From Cyanobacteriota bacterium (GTDB lineage: Bacteria; Cyanobacteriota; Cyanobacteriia; PCC-6307; Cyanobiaceae): DNA of 64,000 nucleotides. How positions within the stretch are numbered: the stretch's first letter is position 1; every line of letters starts with the position of its first letter. The stretch lies in contig JAPLIC010000016.1 of the NCBI GenBank assembly GCA_026389315.1, forward strand, positions 20,141 through 84,140. The letters run 5' to 3'. Both the position numbers and the translations under genes were made by a program. The notes beneath the pieces are model-generated. The model searched no databases. It was not told where the DNA came from and was given only the letters and a program-made list of their open reading frames with translations. Of this stretch, positions 18,537 through 28,074 are shown piece by piece.

Positions 18537-18601
18537 TGGTCGGTGGCGGTGGCGGCCCACCAGGCCGTGCGGTCTGGTTGGGCCGCCACCGCCACCGACC
18601 A
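18537..18601. terminator. Long GC-rich hairpin between haloperoxidase gene and ndhH
   Basis: Perfect 23-bp inverted repeat: arms 18537-18559 and 18579-18601, loop 19 nt. It begins 21 bp after the haloperoxidase stop on the minus strand, where a transcription terminator is expected. It has no run of T residues, so it may act as an RNA-stabilising or Rho-assisted structure. It also sits in the ndhH leader and could affect its expression. Confidence 0.5.
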
Positions 18602-18621
18602 GCTGGGCCAGGGCCCTATGG

Positions 18622-20871
18622 TCAGGCCCAGAGGTTCTGGACCACGGCGGCACCCACATTCAGGCCGACATCAAAGGAATCCTCACAGGCTTCGCGGATG
18701 TGCAGGCCGGCATAGACGCGGCTGATCGCATCCTCCAGGCCGGCCTCATAAAAGCTGTTGCGCGCTACTCCCCCCCCATCGATAAAACCGTCAAAGCTGC
18801 GCACCACGCCGGGGAGTTCCTGCGATGTGGCATCAAAGGTGAGACTGTCACCAAAGAAATGGCTCATGACGCTGGCAAAAGTGCCCCCCATCACCGAGTG
18901 GCCGGAAAGGAAATCCGGGAAGGGGGGCGACGGGACGCCATTGATGGAAGACAGCAAGGAATTCCAGTTTTGGTCTCGGACGGTGAGGGCCGAACCATCC
19001 GTATCGGAGAAGCTGCCGGTGATCAGGTCCCAGGGGCGGGGCTGAACGTTGTCGTATTTCTCTTTCCAGGCGCAAATCACGGCATCGGCCATGGAGAGGC
19101 TGAGGCTGGCGATCAGCTTGGCGTTGGTGACCAAGGAGGTCCCTTGGTCGAGCGCCACATCCATGGCGATCTCCAGAAGCTGGCCGTAGGGCCGGAAGGT
19201 GTCTGTCCTGTCGTAGGCCCAGAAGAGAGCGATTTCCGTCTGATCGGGGCTGCGCTCCAACGTCGTTGTGGAGGTGTTCGCCAAGCCGCCGTAGAGCCGC
19301 ACTTCGTTCAACTGCTGGGCATAGAGGTCGAGGTCGACATCGGGCCGGCACTGCAGACCGTCGGAGCTGAAGTCATCGGGACTGCTGATCACCCAGGGGG
19401 TCACCGATCCCCAGTTAGGCCCCACAGCCGCTCCTGCGGTGGGTCCGGACGGGGCCGGCGTCCAGACATACCCTGGCAAGCCGCCGCTGGGGGGCGTGTA
19501 GGGGGTGGTGTTGGCCGAGCCGTCGTTGGCTCGCAGAGCACGGATCTGGTCGGCCATGCCGGCACCGAAGGCCAGGCCCGCCTGAATGCTCTCCGCCGAC
19601 CCCGTGAGGGACTGGAGGCTGGAGGAGTATTGCGCCTGAATCAAACTGCTCTCCCCGGGAAGTTCGAGCGAGAGAATCCGTTGCGCCGCACCCAATAGGG
19701 CCGCATTCATGTTGGCGCCCGTCGGGGCGTTCTGGTCGATTCGGTAGAAATCCACCTGGTCGCCGAAGGCGGCCACTGTGTCCAGCATCGCCGTGGAGAG
19801 CATGGCCATCAGGCGGCTGCCGGTGGTGGGGGGCACACCGGGCTTGCCATTGCTGCCCGCGGATTGGATCGCATTCAGGGCAGTGTTGGTCCAAATCAGG
19901 ATCGGGTCAGACCCCGGCGGCACAAGGGGCGCGATGGGGGTAAGGGTATCGATGCTGACCGAATCGAAGGCGGCGCTGCCGGCGTTGCCGGCCCTATCGG
20001 TGTAGGAGCCCGCGGCGACCGAAACCGTACCCGTGGTGGCGATGCCGTCTTGGGCGGTGAAGAGGGCGGAATAGAAGGTTCCGAATCCAGTGAAGCCGCT
20101 GAGGATGCCGTTGCTTATGCTGACATCTGCAGCGGTGAAACCCAAGACGTTTTCACTGAAGGAGAAGTTGACCAGGGAGCTCTTGGCATCTTTGTTGATG
20201 GCGGGGGAGACGAAGCTGATGGCAAGGGCAGGGTTGATGGTGTCGACCTGCAGCGTGGGTGACGAGACTCCCGCACCCGCATTGCCGAAAACGTCGTTAT
20301 AAGAGGCATTGGCTATGGCGATCGAAGTGGTGCCTTCCGTATTGGCCGTGGGCGTAAAGGTGGCGGTATAGGTGTTGCCGGAGCCGTTCAAGTTGGAGAG
20401 GCTGCCGCCGGCAAGGGTGACATCGCCGCTGCTGAAGGAGGTGCCGGGATTGCGGTTAAACGCAAAAGTGACCAGGGCGGTTTCTCCATTGATGATCGAA
20501 GGATCATTACTGCTAATCGTGACGCTATTGGCGATGCCGGTGAGATTGGTTGCCGTGAGATTACGAAAGAAGAAGGCCGTCTGATTGGTGCTGAGAGAGC
20601 GAATGTCGCCGAAGCCGGCATTGTCGAATCCATTCAAGCTGGTATAAGTGACGGCGACGGTGTCCGTGGCGAGGATCGGTGCGGCGAGGGTCAGGCGGAT
20701 GGTGGTGCCGCCGCCGCTGAGCACTGCGGGGCCAGTGATGCTGCGGCGCACCCCGTTAACGAACGCATGAAAGCGGCCAAAACTGGGGATGGTGCTGTTG
20801 AGAATCTCGCTATAGCGCAGGGCGAGAACAGAGCCGTCAACAGCCAACTCAACAAGGTTTGGGATCGGCAT
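18622..20871 (-). CDS. Vanadium-dependent haloperoxidase with N-terminal SwmB-like and Ig-like domains
   Basis: 749 residues in three parts. Residues 1-90 resemble the cyanobacterial SwmB repeat ([17 protein letters not shown], then [13 protein letters not shown]). Residues 100-310 are two bacterial Ig-like domains, each with VTFAFN or VNFSFSEN and a Y-x-DRAGN-type turn. The C-terminal ~420 residues are a vanadium haloperoxidase / PAP2-type helical domain with the vanadate pocket: [12 protein letters not shown], the [12 protein letters not shown] loop (Ser and His), and [13 protein letters not shown] (Arg and His). Such enzymes oxidise halides with peroxide. No signal peptide is present; SwmB-type N-termini suggest surface or type I export. 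The stop is 143 bp before ndhH. Confidence 0.85.
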   Translation of the reverse strand: MPIPNLVELAVDGSVLALRYSEILNSTIPSFGRFHAFVNGVRRSITGPAVLSGGGTTIRLTLAAPILATDTVAVTYTSLNGFDNAGFGDIRSLSTNQTAFFFRNLTATNLTGIANSVTISSNDPSIINGETALVTFAFNRNPGTSFSSGDVTLAGGSLSNLNGSGNTYTATFTPTANTEGTTSIAIANASYNDVFGNAGAGVSSPTLQVDTINPALAISFVSPAINKDAKSSLVNFSFSENVLGFTAADVSISNGILSGFTGFGTFYSALFTAQDGIATTGTVSVAAGSYTDRAGNAGSAAFDSVSIDTLTPIAPLVPPGSDPILIWTNTALNAIQSAGSNGKPGVPPTTGSRLMAMLSTAMLDTVAAFGDQVDFYRIDQNAPTGANMNAALLGAAQRILSLELPGESSLIQAQYSSSLQSLTGSAESIQAGLAFGAGMADQIRALRANDGSANTTPYTPPSGGLPGYVWTPAPSGPTAGAAVGPNWGSVTPWVISSPDDFSSDGLQCRPDVDLDLYAQQLNEVRLYGGLANTSTTTLERSPDQTEIALFWAYDRTDTFRPYGQLLEIAMDVALDQGTSLVTNAKLIASLSLSMADAVICAWKEKYDNVQPRPWDLITGSFSDTDGSALTVRDQNWNSLLSSINGVPSPPFPDFLSGHSVMGGTFASVMSHFFGDSLTFDATSQELPGVVRSFDGFIDGGGVARNSFYEAGLEDAISRVYAGLHIREACEDSFDVGLNVGAAVVQNLWA

Positions 20872-20970
20872 CGGTTTAGGAAATGACGTGAGACGTTGCC
20901 TTTAGCGCTAACAAACTGGGGTTGCTACACCCCACAAAACACCTGAAGTAGTCCTTAACTTCTTGAAGAT

Positions 20971-21660
20971 TTATTGGATTGATTGTGGGATTTTGAAGCG
21001 ATCTTGGCGGCGCTGGTCGCGGCTGGCACTACGCATTCGCTTCGCCAGCCTCCAGGCGACAGCGATGCCAGCCAGGGGCAGGGGAGCAGGTACCGGAACA
21101 GGCTCGACCTTGATCTGGAAGCTGTCGGCGTTCGGATGACTGCCCCAGCTCCAGGAAAAAACTCCGGGGCTCAGGCCGAGGCCGGCTAGTGTGGAATCAT
21201 TGAAGCGGCTGGTGCCATCGAGGATGGCGCCGCTCACATAGTTGAGAGGCAGCACGAGAATGCTTTTCCCCGTGCCGTTTTGAGAAACGAGGCCGAAAAG
21301 ATCACCGGAACCCGTCTTCGGGTTTGCGGTGAAGTTGGGATCATTGCCGAAGGAACTGGGACCGGTGAGTCCACTCCACTGGTTGACGTCTACGTCAGGA
21401 GTATTTGGGTAGTTCGGGAAGGCAGCGGGGCCAGCATAAATTTGATTATAAGTGAGAACATTGGTGTAGTCGTAGCGTGGGGTGGGGTTGGTGGGTGGGT
21501 TGTAGAGATCGGTGGTGTTGGCCGAACCGCTGCCGCTGATCACCACATCGCTGCCGTCCTGCTTGACGGTGAGCACAATGGCGGCATTGGCTGCGATTGA
21601 AGGCCAGAATACCACAATCAGCCCAAGAAGTGCCAGGGGGCGGCTATGGCGGGAGGCCAT
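20971..21660 (-). CDS. Exported protein with C-terminal sorting-like segment
   Basis: 229 residues. The first 27 form a signal peptide (ALLGLIVVFWPSIAANAA). The body is beta-rich and full of Asn/Gly/Ser/Thr (VLTVKQDGSDVVISGSGSAN) with an NDP/NPK-type middle. Residues ~190-215, VPVPAPLPLAGIAVAWRLAK followed by basic residues, look like a PEP-CTERM-related sorting signal: a Pro-Ala-Pro-Leu motif, hydrophobic stretch and Arg/Lys tail. This variant is common in picocyanobacteria. It lies 99 bp before the haloperoxidase gene on the same strand and could be cotranscribed with it. Function unknown. Start ATG at 21660. Confidence 0.7.
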   Translation of the reverse strand: MASRHSRPLALLGLIVVFWPSIAANAAIVLTVKQDGSDVVISGSGSANTTDLYNPPTNPTPRYDYTNVLTYNQIYAGPAAFPNYPNTPDVDVNQWSGLTGPSSFGNDPNFTANPKTGSGDLFGLVSQNGTGKSILVLPLNYVSGAILDGTSRFNDSTLAGLGLSPGVFSWSWGSHPNADSFQIKVEPVPVPAPLPLAGIAVAWRLAKRMRSASRDQRRQDRFKIPQSIQ

Positions 21661-21850
21661 CAAGGCGAAATTCTTAAATCAATCTGTAACTATGAAGCAA
21701 AAGTGAATAATTTCAGCAATTGATAAGCATTGCCCATGCCAACCGGGTCAATTGATAAAAAAAAATCGAAATTGCTTGAGGGGTCTGGCCGGTTGGGCGG
21801 CCCCCCGTCTCCCGGGCGCTCCCCCGGCCGGTTCCGCTTAGGAATGGCCC

Positions 21851-22741
21851 ATGGATGCCTTCGCCCATCTCCCCGTTCTCGCCGACGTGGTGCGTCAGGC
21901 CTTCGCCGCCCTCCCCCCAGGGGCCGGGGCAGCGCCGCCCCGGCTGATTGATGCGACCCTCGGCGGCGGCGGTCACAGCGCCCTGCTGCTGGAGGACCAT
22001 CCCCGGCTGGAGGTGATCGGCCTCGACCAGGACGCCACCGCCCGCGCCGCCGCCGCCGCACGGCTCGCCCCCTGGGCGGAGCGGCTGCGGATCGTGGCCA
22101 CCAACTTCGCCGCCTACAGCCCCGCTGCCCCGGTGCAGGCGGTGCTGGCGGATCTGGGCGTCAGCAGCCCCCAGCTGGATCGGGCCGAGCGGGGCTTCAG
22201 CTTCCGCGCCGACGGTCCGATCGACATGCGCATGAACCCCGAGGCGGGCGAAACCGCTGCCCAGCTGCTCGATCGGCTCGAGGAAGGGGCGCTGGCGGAT
22301 TTGCTGTTTCAGTTCGGCGACGAGCGCCTGTCGCGGCGGATCGCCCGGCGGCTGGTGGCCGAACGGAAGGTGAAGCCCTGGGGTGAGCGCAGCACCAGCG
22401 AGCTGGCCTATGCCGTGGCCGGTTGCTATCCGCCCAAAGCCCGCCGCGGCCGCATCCACCCCGCCACCCGCAGCTTCCAGGCGCTGCGCATCGCCGTCAA
22501 CGATGAGCTGGGCTCCCTAGAGCGGCTGCTGCAGCGGGCGCCGGATTGGCTGGCACCTGGCGGGCTGCTGGCGATCATCAGTTTCCATTCCCTCGAAGAT
22601 CGGTTGGTGAAGCAGGCGTTTCTCGCCGATGCAAGGCTCGAGCGGATCGCCCGGCGACCGGTGGTGGCCGACCCGGCCGAGGCGGAGGCCAACCCCCGCA
22701 GCCGCTCGGCCAAGCTGAGGCTGGCCCGCCGCCTGCCATGA
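21851..22741 (+). CDS. rsmH: 16S rRNA (cytosine1402-N4)-methyltransferase
   Basis: 296 residues, complete for the family. SAM-binding motif [16 protein letters not shown], the HLPVL opening, [20 protein letters not shown] with DMRM, the family-specific [18 protein letters not shown], and the terminal [18 protein letters not shown]. It methylates N4 of C1402 in the ribosomal P-site. The last ~75 codons are repeated in diverged form at 25048-25278, and its final ATGACC tail overlaps the start of a short dead frame, exactly as the second copy overlaps DUF456. Confidence 0.97.
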   Translation: MDAFAHLPVLADVVRQAFAALPPGAGAAPPRLIDATLGGGGHSALLLEDHPRLEVIGLDQDATARAAAAARLAPWAERLRIVATNFAAYSPAAPVQAVLADLGVSSPQLDRAERGFSFRADGPIDMRMNPEAGETAAQLLDRLEEGALADLLFQFGDERLSRRIARRLVAERKVKPWGERSTSELAYAVAGCYPPKARRGRIHPATRSFQALRIAVNDELGSLERLLQRAPDWLAPGGLLAIISFHSLEDRLVKQAFLADARLERIARRPVVADPAEAEANPRSRSAKLRLARRLP

Positions 22742-22777
22742 CCTTCCAAAGGGCCGTGCACCTGAGTATCTGCTGAT

Positions 22778-22825
22778 CCCGGGGGCCTGAGGCTCCTTTG
22801 AGCCACCTGCCCTCAGGGCGCCCGG
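22778..22825 (+). terminator. Imperfect GC hairpin after rsmH
   Basis: CCCGGGGGCCTGAGG pairs imperfectly with CCCTCAGGGCGCCCGG about 37 bp after the rsmH stop. No T-run follows. A terminator or RNA-stability element is plausible because the next gene (SDR) belongs to inserted DNA. Confidence 0.35.
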
Positions 22826-22941
22826 CATAAGGTCGGACCATGGGTACCGAAGGTGAACCTGCATCGATCGAAGTTTCACGAAAGTGTGTATGTCTTTCCC
22901 ACCTTTTTTTCAAGGCCTGATCCGCTCGAAGCCTTCACCCC

Positions 22942-23688
22942 ATGACAACAGAACAAGCTGCTGTGTCCCTGGCTGCTGTCGATCGCGTCGCCCTGATCAC
23001 GGGCGCCTCCCGCGGCATCGGCCTGGCGACAGCACGCTCGCTGGCGCAGCGTGGCTTCAGGATCGTGATCACGGCACGGCAGGAGTCGGATCTGGCCCAG
23101 GCTGTCGTCGATCTTCGTGCGCTGCATCCCAGCGTCAGCTCCTTCGCCGGTGACTGCTCCGATCCCGGCGTGGTGAACGACCTGATCGGCTCGATTCAGC
23201 GGGATTTCGGTCGCCTGGATGTGGTGGTGAACAATGCCGGCGGCAGTCACCATGCTTCGGATTTTGCCGCGCTCTCCCCCGAGGACTGGGATCAGACCCT
23301 TCGTCAAAATCTCAAGTCAGCGGTGATGGTCACCCAGGCGGCTCTCCCCCTTCTCAAGGCCACAGGCTCAGCCTCGATCGTGAACGTGTCCTCCAAGGCA
23401 GGACGCCATCGCACCGACATGGCTGCCTGCGACTATGTCGCGGCTAAGGCGGGCCTGATTGGATTCACGCGCCAGCTCGCCCAGGAGCTTGGTCCTTGCG
23501 GGATTCGGGTGAACTGCGTAGCGCCCGGCATCACGGTGACGGCACGCGTGGAGAAGCGGTGGGACCAGAGGCCCGAGCCCATCCGTGCCCAGGTGATTGC
23601 CGGGATCCCACTCGGTCGTTTTGCCCGTCCCGAGGAGATCGCCGCCGCGATCGTGTTTTTGGCCTCCGATGAGGCGAGCTACATCTGA
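22942..23688 (+). CDS. SDR family oxidoreductase, C-terminus truncated
   Basis: 248 residues. Classical short-chain dehydrogenase: cofactor motif TGASRGIGLATA, NNAGG, catalytic Ser in VNVSSKAG, and Tyr-Lys in CDYVAAKAG. The N-terminal 12 residues are extra. The frame ends at EASYI, the point where family members normally continue with a TGATLDVNGG-type segment of about 15 residues that packs on the active site. So the 3' end has been lost or replaced. May still fold but is probably impaired. It follows rsmH by 200 bp and lies inside the segment bounded by the two rsmH ends. Substrate unknown. Confidence 0.75.
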   Translation: MTTEQAAVSLAAVDRVALITGASRGIGLATARSLAQRGFRIVITARQESDLAQAVVDLRALHPSVSSFAGDCSDPGVVNDLIGSIQRDFGRLDVVVNNAGGSHHASDFAALSPEDWDQTLRQNLKSAVMVTQAALPLLKATGSASIVNVSSKAGRHRTDMAACDYVAAKAGLIGFTRQLAQELGPCGIRVNCVAPGITVTARVEKRWDQRPEPIRAQVIAGIPLGRFARPEEIAAAIVFLASDEASYI

Positions 23689-24165
23689 AGAGAGTGAGAT
23701 CGACTATTTCGATCTACTGCATCGGCGTTACCGACCTGTGTCCCTGCCGCTGCAGGTGCAACTGTTGATCTCGAAGCATGATCCACGTCTGAAGCATCGC
23801 CTCTGGCGTGCCTTGGCCTGCAGGGGGGTGGTGCTCCGCCAACTGTTTGACGAGCATCATCACTTCCATACGGCGTCCATGGCAGGGAAACTGGCCGCCA
23901 CCATCGCTGAAATCATGGTACTGGTCGGGGATGGGGATTCAAGCCCGCAGCCGGTGCATCCGGTAAGCCACGCAAGCCGTTGAACTTCCTGACCCGCGAC
24001 AAGCAGAGGTATTGCCACGAGACAGCAAGCATCAGCCATCGAAAAAATAAACTTTTTTATAGCCAGCATCACGCTCATCACCCATCTCTGGCAGGGGAAC
24101 AGGCCGCCGCCTTCGCCCGCATCTGGAACCAGATTGCTTGGCATGCCCCCGTCGATCCTTGAGGG
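23689..24165. other. 477-bp stretch without a supportable gene
   Basis: Directly after the SDR stop, an open frame without a start of its own runs to 23983 (IDYFDLLHRRYRPV, LISKHDPRLKHRLWRAL). It is followed by another short segment ending FARIWNQIAWHAPVDP at 24162. Neither has a recognisable family. They look like gene remnants left when the inserted segment was assembled. Confidence 0.4.
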
Positions 24166-24642
24166 TCATGCCAACGGGCTTGTGAGCCAGCCCCGGAAGG
24201 CGTTCAGCTCGCCCCGCAGCTCCGGCCAGAGGGCGAGGGCAAGGGTGAGGAGCCGCTCCACCGGCTCTGATTGGAGCTCGTAGGCATACAGATGCCGCAC
24301 CAGGTGGCGGAAGCGCAGTAACTCCTGCAACGAAGCTATCGAGGCCTCACGAAGCACGGCGGGCCTCTCCTCCGTGGGCTGGCCCATGCGCTCGAGGAGT
24401 CGCCGATGCCAATCCTGCCCGTCGGGGGTGCCGCCATTGAGCACCCGGCTGATCTGCAGGAAGCACCGTTCGATCCCGGTGTAGAAGCTCTGTAGGCGCA
24501 GGGCTGCAGCGTCGATTCGCAGGCGATCACCGGCCACGTCTCCCAGGGCCGCCAGGCTGTCCACCAGGGCATTGAGCTTGCGTTCCTCTACGGCCAGATC
24601 CAGGGCCAGATCACGCAGTTGCTGGGGAGAAGGGGCCGCCAT
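24166..24642 (-). CDS. HepT-like HEPN toxin
   Basis: 158 residues, all helical, with the HEPN ribonuclease motif R-x4-H-x-Y visible as RHLVRHLYAYEL near residues 110-120. Paired with the nucleotidyltransferase encoded 4 bp upstream, forming a HEPN/MNT toxin-antitoxin module. In characterised systems the MNT protein adenylylates the HEPN Tyr and blocks its RNase activity. The antitoxin is made first in the operon. Length is slightly longer than typical HepT (about 140). Confidence 0.78.
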   Translation of the reverse strand: MAAPSPQQLRDLALDLAVEERKLNALVDSLAALGDVAGDRLRIDAAALRLQSFYTGIERCFLQISRVLNGGTPDGQDWHRRLLERMGQPTEERPAVLREASIASLQELLRFRHLVRHLYAYELQSEPVERLLTLALALWPELRGELNAFRGWLTSPLA

Positions 24643-24646
24643 GTCT

Positions 24647-25036
24647 TCAAGTGAGGGCTATGGCCTGCCGCCGCAGGCGTGCTTGCCAGTGGGACGGCAG
24701 ATCCTCCCAGCGCGCCAGGTCGATGGCGATGCCCTCCTGGCCGGCGTTGGCCAAGGATCGATCCACCACAGCCTCCACCAGTCCCAAGGCCTCTAGTTGG
24801 GCAACTGAGGGAAGCCCCTCCACCATTACATCCAGATCAGAGTGGCGCCGAAAGGAGCTGGCCTCCAGAGCCGAACCAAACAACCACACCCCATGCAGCT
24901 CCGGCCAACGGTTGTGCAGGGCCTCCGCCGCCAGGCCCGCTGCCACCAGCAGCCGCTGCCGCCGTTCCTCCACAAGCCCCTGCTCCTGGGCCCAGCGCCG
25001 CTGCAAGTGCTGGTGATGGAGATCAACAACAGCCAT
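24647..25036 (-). CDS. MntA-like nucleotidyltransferase antitoxin
   Basis: 129 residues. Minimal nucleotidyltransferase with the GS-x10-DxD motif: [20 protein letters not shown] at about residues 53-72. Predicted to AMPylate and neutralise the HepT encoded downstream. Its 5' end abuts the second rsmH 3' copy: the ATG at 25036 is 11 bp from where rsmH similarity starts on the other strand, so the module may have carried its junction with it. Confidence 0.8.
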   Translation of the reverse strand: MAVVDLHHQHLQRRWAQEQGLVEERRQRLLVAAGLAAEALHNRWPELHGVWLFGSALEASSFRRHSDLDVMVEGLPSVAQLEALGLVEAVVDRSLANAGQEGIAIDLARWEDLPSHWQARLRRQAIALT

Positions 25037-25047
25037 GGAAAAGCCGA

Positions 25048-25278
25048 GAGCTGGGCGCCCTGGTGCGGCTGCTGCAGCACGCTCCAGACTGGCTGGAGCC
25101 CGGCGGACTGCTGGCGACCATAAGCTTCAATTCGCTCGAGGATCGTCGCGTCAAGATCGCCTTCCTGGCCGATGAGCGCCTGGAGCGGGTCACCCGCAAG
25201 CCCCTGGTGGCCGAGGCTGCCGAGGCCAAACCCCGCAGTCGCTCCGCCAAGCTGCGGGTGGCCCGCCGCCCGCCATGA
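25048..25278 (+). pseudogene. Diverged duplicate of the rsmH 3' end
   Basis: About 76 codons matching the rsmH C-terminus in order: [20 protein letters not shown], then [21 protein letters not shown] and [15 protein letters not shown]. Compare [20 protein letters not shown] and [10 protein letters not shown] in the intact gene. By eye about three quarters of the bases agree. It lacks a start and the methyltransferase domain. The final ATGA overlap with the DUF456 gene suggests it is the original 3' end of the ancestral rsmH-DUF456 pair, while the rsmH upstream carries an acquired end. The direction of replacement is inference. Confidence 0.8.
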
Positions 25279-25958
25279 CCCTCTCTGAATCCCTTCCCGC
25301 ACTGCTGCATGGGCTCCAGTATGGGCCTCACCTGGTCGGGCCGCCGTTTGTTATTCACCCGGCGGTCCTGGCCCTGCCCTCGTTGTCGACCCTGCGCTGG
25401 CATCTTTCCCTGCCGCCCGTGCAGCGGGCCGATCTGGCCTGGTGGGGCGCCCTGTTGATTCAGGCCGCCGCCATCCCCGGCACCCTGCTGCCGGTGTTGC
25501 CGGGGTTGGCCCTGCTGCCCCTGGGGGCCCTGCTGTGGGTGTGGGCGGTGGGCTTCGCCGCCGGTTGGCCGGCGTTGGCCCTGGCGTCGCTGATGCTGGT
25601 GTTGGGCTGGGGGGCCGATGCCTTGGGACTGGTGCTGGGGGCGGCCCGCTTGCAGGCCAGTCGCTGGGCTTACGTCGGCTCGGGCCTGGGTTTGTTGGTG
25701 GGGCTGGTGGGCTTGCTGCCGGCCCTGCCGGTGGGGGGGCCGCTGCTGGGGGCTTTGCTGGGCCCGCTGCTGGGGGCGAGCCTGGGGGAATTGCTGACGG
25801 CACCCACCAGCTTGGGGCCCCTGGGCCTGCTGCGTTTGAAGCGCTCCCTGCTGGTGGGGCTGGCGGTGGTGGCGGGGATGCTGGTGAGCCGGGTGGCGCA
25901 ACTGGGGCTAGCGCTGCTGGGGGTGCTTGGTTTTGTCTTGCTTACGCGCGGTCACTAG
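25275..25958 (+). CDS. DUF456 family membrane protein
   Basis: 227 residues, five or six hydrophobic segments with the family's Gly-Leu-Pro pattern ([54 protein letters not shown]) and a last transmembrane helix [16 protein letters not shown]. Function unknown. The ATG overlaps the stop of the rsmH duplicate (ATGA), which looks like an old translational coupling. The first ~45 residues are not typical, so an internal start is possible. Ends 17 bp into the convergent membrane-protein gene. Confidence 0.8.
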   Translation: MTLSESLPALLHGLQYGPHLVGPPFVIHPAVLALPSLSTLRWHLSLPPVQRADLAWWGALLIQAAAIPGTLLPVLPGLALLPLGALLWVWAVGFAAGWPALALASLMLVLGWGADALGLVLGAARLQASRWAYVGSGLGLLVGLVGLLPALPVGGPLLGALLGPLLGASLGELLTAPTSLGPLGLLRLKRSLLVGLAVVAGMLVSRVAQLGLALLGVLGFVLLTRGH

Positions 25959-26877
25959 CAAGGCCCACGGACAGGCTGGGGGGCAGGGCCTTGCTGCTGA
26001 AGCCCATCTGGTCGATCGGGCCGAACAGCTGCCGGTAGGCGGCGGTCTGGATGCAGACCACCAGCGGCCAAGCGATGAATAGGCCGAAGCCGAGGCCCAA
26101 CAAGGCTCCCGCCAGCAGCAGCACGAAGCTCAGGACCGCCAGGCCCGCCACCTGATCCCAGTGGCGATCGACCTGGCGCTGGCCGGCCTGGAGGGTGTCG
26201 AGGGCGTTGGGGTCGTGCAGCAGGGCCAGTTGGGGCAGGAAGAACTGGCTGACCGAGACATAGAGAACGATGGCGAGGGCAACCAGCAGGGGCACCAGGG
26301 CCAGCCAGGGCTGGAGACCGCCCAGCACCACCGCCAGCAGCCCGGCCATGGCGAAAACCAGCCCCAGGCCCCAGCGCAGCAACAACGAAGGCAGGGCCAG
26401 CCGCAGCAGCGCCCTGGCATCCCAGTGGCTGAAATCGGCGAACCGGGGGCGGCGACCTTCGAGCGCCAGCCAGGACCCGCGGATCAGGCCGCTGGTGCCC
26501 CAGAGGTTGAGCAGCAAAGAGAGGCCGCCAAGCAGCACGCTTTGGCACAGCACCACCAGGCCGTAGCGCAGCAGGTCGAGGGATTGGCGCAGCAGCCGCG
26601 GCCAGTTGACGCTGTTGAGGTCGAGGCGGCACTCCAGCACCCCTGCATCGAAGCGACAGGGACTCCAGGCCCAGGGGGTGGCGCCCGTCAGCCAGGCGGA
26701 GGGTTTCCAGGCGAAGGGCAGGCGGGGTTGCAGCAGCAGGTGCAGGGCCAGTTCCAGGCCCACCAGCAGCAGGCCGAAGAGCAGGAAACTCCAGGGATTG
26801 CGGGCGAAGGCCCGCCAGCCATCCCGCAGGGCCTGGCCCAGGTCAAGGCGGCGGGGGGAGAAGGGGGACATCGCCAT
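25942..26877 (-). CDS. Polytopic membrane protein of unknown function
   Basis: 311 residues from the ATG at 26877 (MAMSPFSPRRLDLGQALRDG); a TTG 8 codons upstream is possible. N-terminal cytosolic amphipathic segment, then about six transmembrane helices (FLLFGLLLVGLELALHLLL, LGLVFAMAGLLAVVLGGL, VLSFVLLLAGALLGLGFG). The layout of a helix pair, a loop with DARALLRL, and a final VVCIQTAAYRQLFG is as in uncharacterised proteins of picocyanobacteria. Converges on DUF456. Confidence 0.65.
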   Translation of the reverse strand: MAMSPFSPRRLDLGQALRDGWRAFARNPWSFLLFGLLLVGLELALHLLLQPRLPFAWKPSAWLTGATPWAWSPCRFDAGVLECRLDLNSVNWPRLLRQSLDLLRYGLVVLCQSVLLGGLSLLLNLWGTSGLIRGSWLALEGRRPRFADFSHWDARALLRLALPSLLLRWGLGLVFAMAGLLAVVLGGLQPWLALVPLLVALAIVLYVSVSQFFLPQLALLHDPNALDTLQAGQRQVDRHWDQVAGLAVLSFVLLLAGALLGLGFGLFIAWPLVVCIQTAAYRQLFGPIDQMGFSSKALPPSLSVGLASDRA

Positions 26878-26904
26878 GGGATCGCCGGGCCGTAGGGCCA
26901 AAAC

Positions 26905-28068
26905 CTAGGCGGGGCCTGGGGACTTAGCTGGGGTTTGGCGCAGCTCTGTCACCGCCTCGGTCACGGCGGCGATAGCGGCATCAATGCTGGCGTCATCGCT
27001 GCCGCGGCCCAGCCCGAACCGAATCGAAGCGGCGGCTTGGCTGCGGCTGCGGCCCAGGGCCGCCAGCACATGGGAGGGGCTGCCCTGGCTGCAGGCGGAG
27101 CCGCTGCTGACCGCCAGCCGCTGCCGCAGGATCCGGTGCAGCCGTTGGCCATCGACGCCAGCGACGCTGACATTGAGATTGTGGGGCAGGGTGTGCTGGG
27201 CGCTGCCATTGCGCTGGATGTCCCCGAGGGCCTCCAGTCCCCGCCAGAGGCGATCCCGCAGGGCGGCCAGCCGCAGGCCGCGTTCGGCCCGATCGGCCTG
27301 CGCCAGCGTGACGGCCACCCCCAACCCCACCAGCAGGGGCACGGGCGAGGTGCCGGCCCGCAGGCCCCCTTCCTGGCCGCCGCCGTGCTGTTGGGGGGCC
27401 AGGGGCAGCTCGGGGCGCCGCAGCAGGGCGCCAACGCCCTTGGGGCCATAGAGCTTGTGGCCGCTCAGGGACAGCAGGTCGATGCCGCTAGCGGCCATGG
27501 CCAGGGGCATGTGGCCGACGGCCTGGGCGGCATCGCAGTGGAAGAGCACGCCGCGCTCGCGGCAGAGGGAGGCGATGGCGGCCAGGGGTTGCAGCACGCC
27601 GATTTCATTGTTGGCCGCCATCACCGACAGCAGCAGGGTGGAGGGGCCGAGGGCCGCCGCCAGGCGCTCCAGGTCGACGCGGCCATCGGCCTGCACGGGC
27701 AGAACCGTGAGGGGAAAGCCATGGCGGTGCAGCCAGGCCAGGGGATCGAGGACGGCGCGGTGTTCGGTGGCCAGGGTGACGAGGCCGCGGCGGGGGTTGC
27801 CGCCCTCCAGGGCGGCCTCGGCGACCCCCTTGAGGGCCAGGTTGTTGGCCTCGGTGGCGCCACTGGTGAACACCACGCTGGCGGCGGGCATGGCGAGGGC
27901 GGCGGCCACCTGTTCGCGGGCGCTGGCGACGGCGGCGGCGGCCTCCAGGGCGGGTCGGTATTGGCGGCTGGAGGGGTTGGCGAACTGCTCGCTCCACCAG
28001 GGGGCCATGGCCGCCAGCACGGCGGCATCGCAGGGGGTGGTGGCGTGGTGGTCGAGGTAGGCGAGCAT
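26905..28068 (-). CDS. Cysteine desulfurase (IscS/NifS-like)
   Basis: 387 residues. PLP fold-type I with YLDHHATTP at the N-terminus, VFTSGATEANNLALKG, HCDAAQAVGHM, the PLP-binding lysine in LSGHKLYGPKGVGAL, and the catalytic cysteine in SSGSACSQGSPSH. Releases sulfur from cysteine for Fe-S cluster and thiolation pathways. The short active-site loop is the group I (IscS/NifS) type rather than SufS. No iscU or iscA is next to it. Its start is only 6 bp from the divergent gene at 28075. Confidence 0.92.
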   Translation of the reverse strand: MLAYLDHHATTPCDAAVLAAMAPWWSEQFANPSSRQYRPALEAAAAVASAREQVAAALAMPAASVVFTSGATEANNLALKGVAEAALEGGNPRRGLVTLATEHRAVLDPLAWLHRHGFPLTVLPVQADGRVDLERLAAALGPSTLLLSVMAANNEIGVLQPLAAIASLCRERGVLFHCDAAQAVGHMPLAMAASGIDLLSLSGHKLYGPKGVGALLRRPELPLAPQQHGGGQEGGLRAGTSPVPLLVGLGVAVTLAQADRAERGLRLAALRDRLWRGLEALGDIQRNGSAQHTLPHNLNVSVAGVDGQRLHRILRQRLAVSSGSACSQGSPSHVLAALGRSRSQAAASIRFGLGRGSDDASIDAAIAAVTEAVTELRQTPAKSPGPA

Positions 28069-28074
28069 GGAGCC

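Noticed and set aside
17376..18725. 449-codon plus-strand open frame opposite ndhH
   Set aside because: Complementary to a highly conserved gene; composition is that of an antisense shadow (Val/Asp/His-rich).
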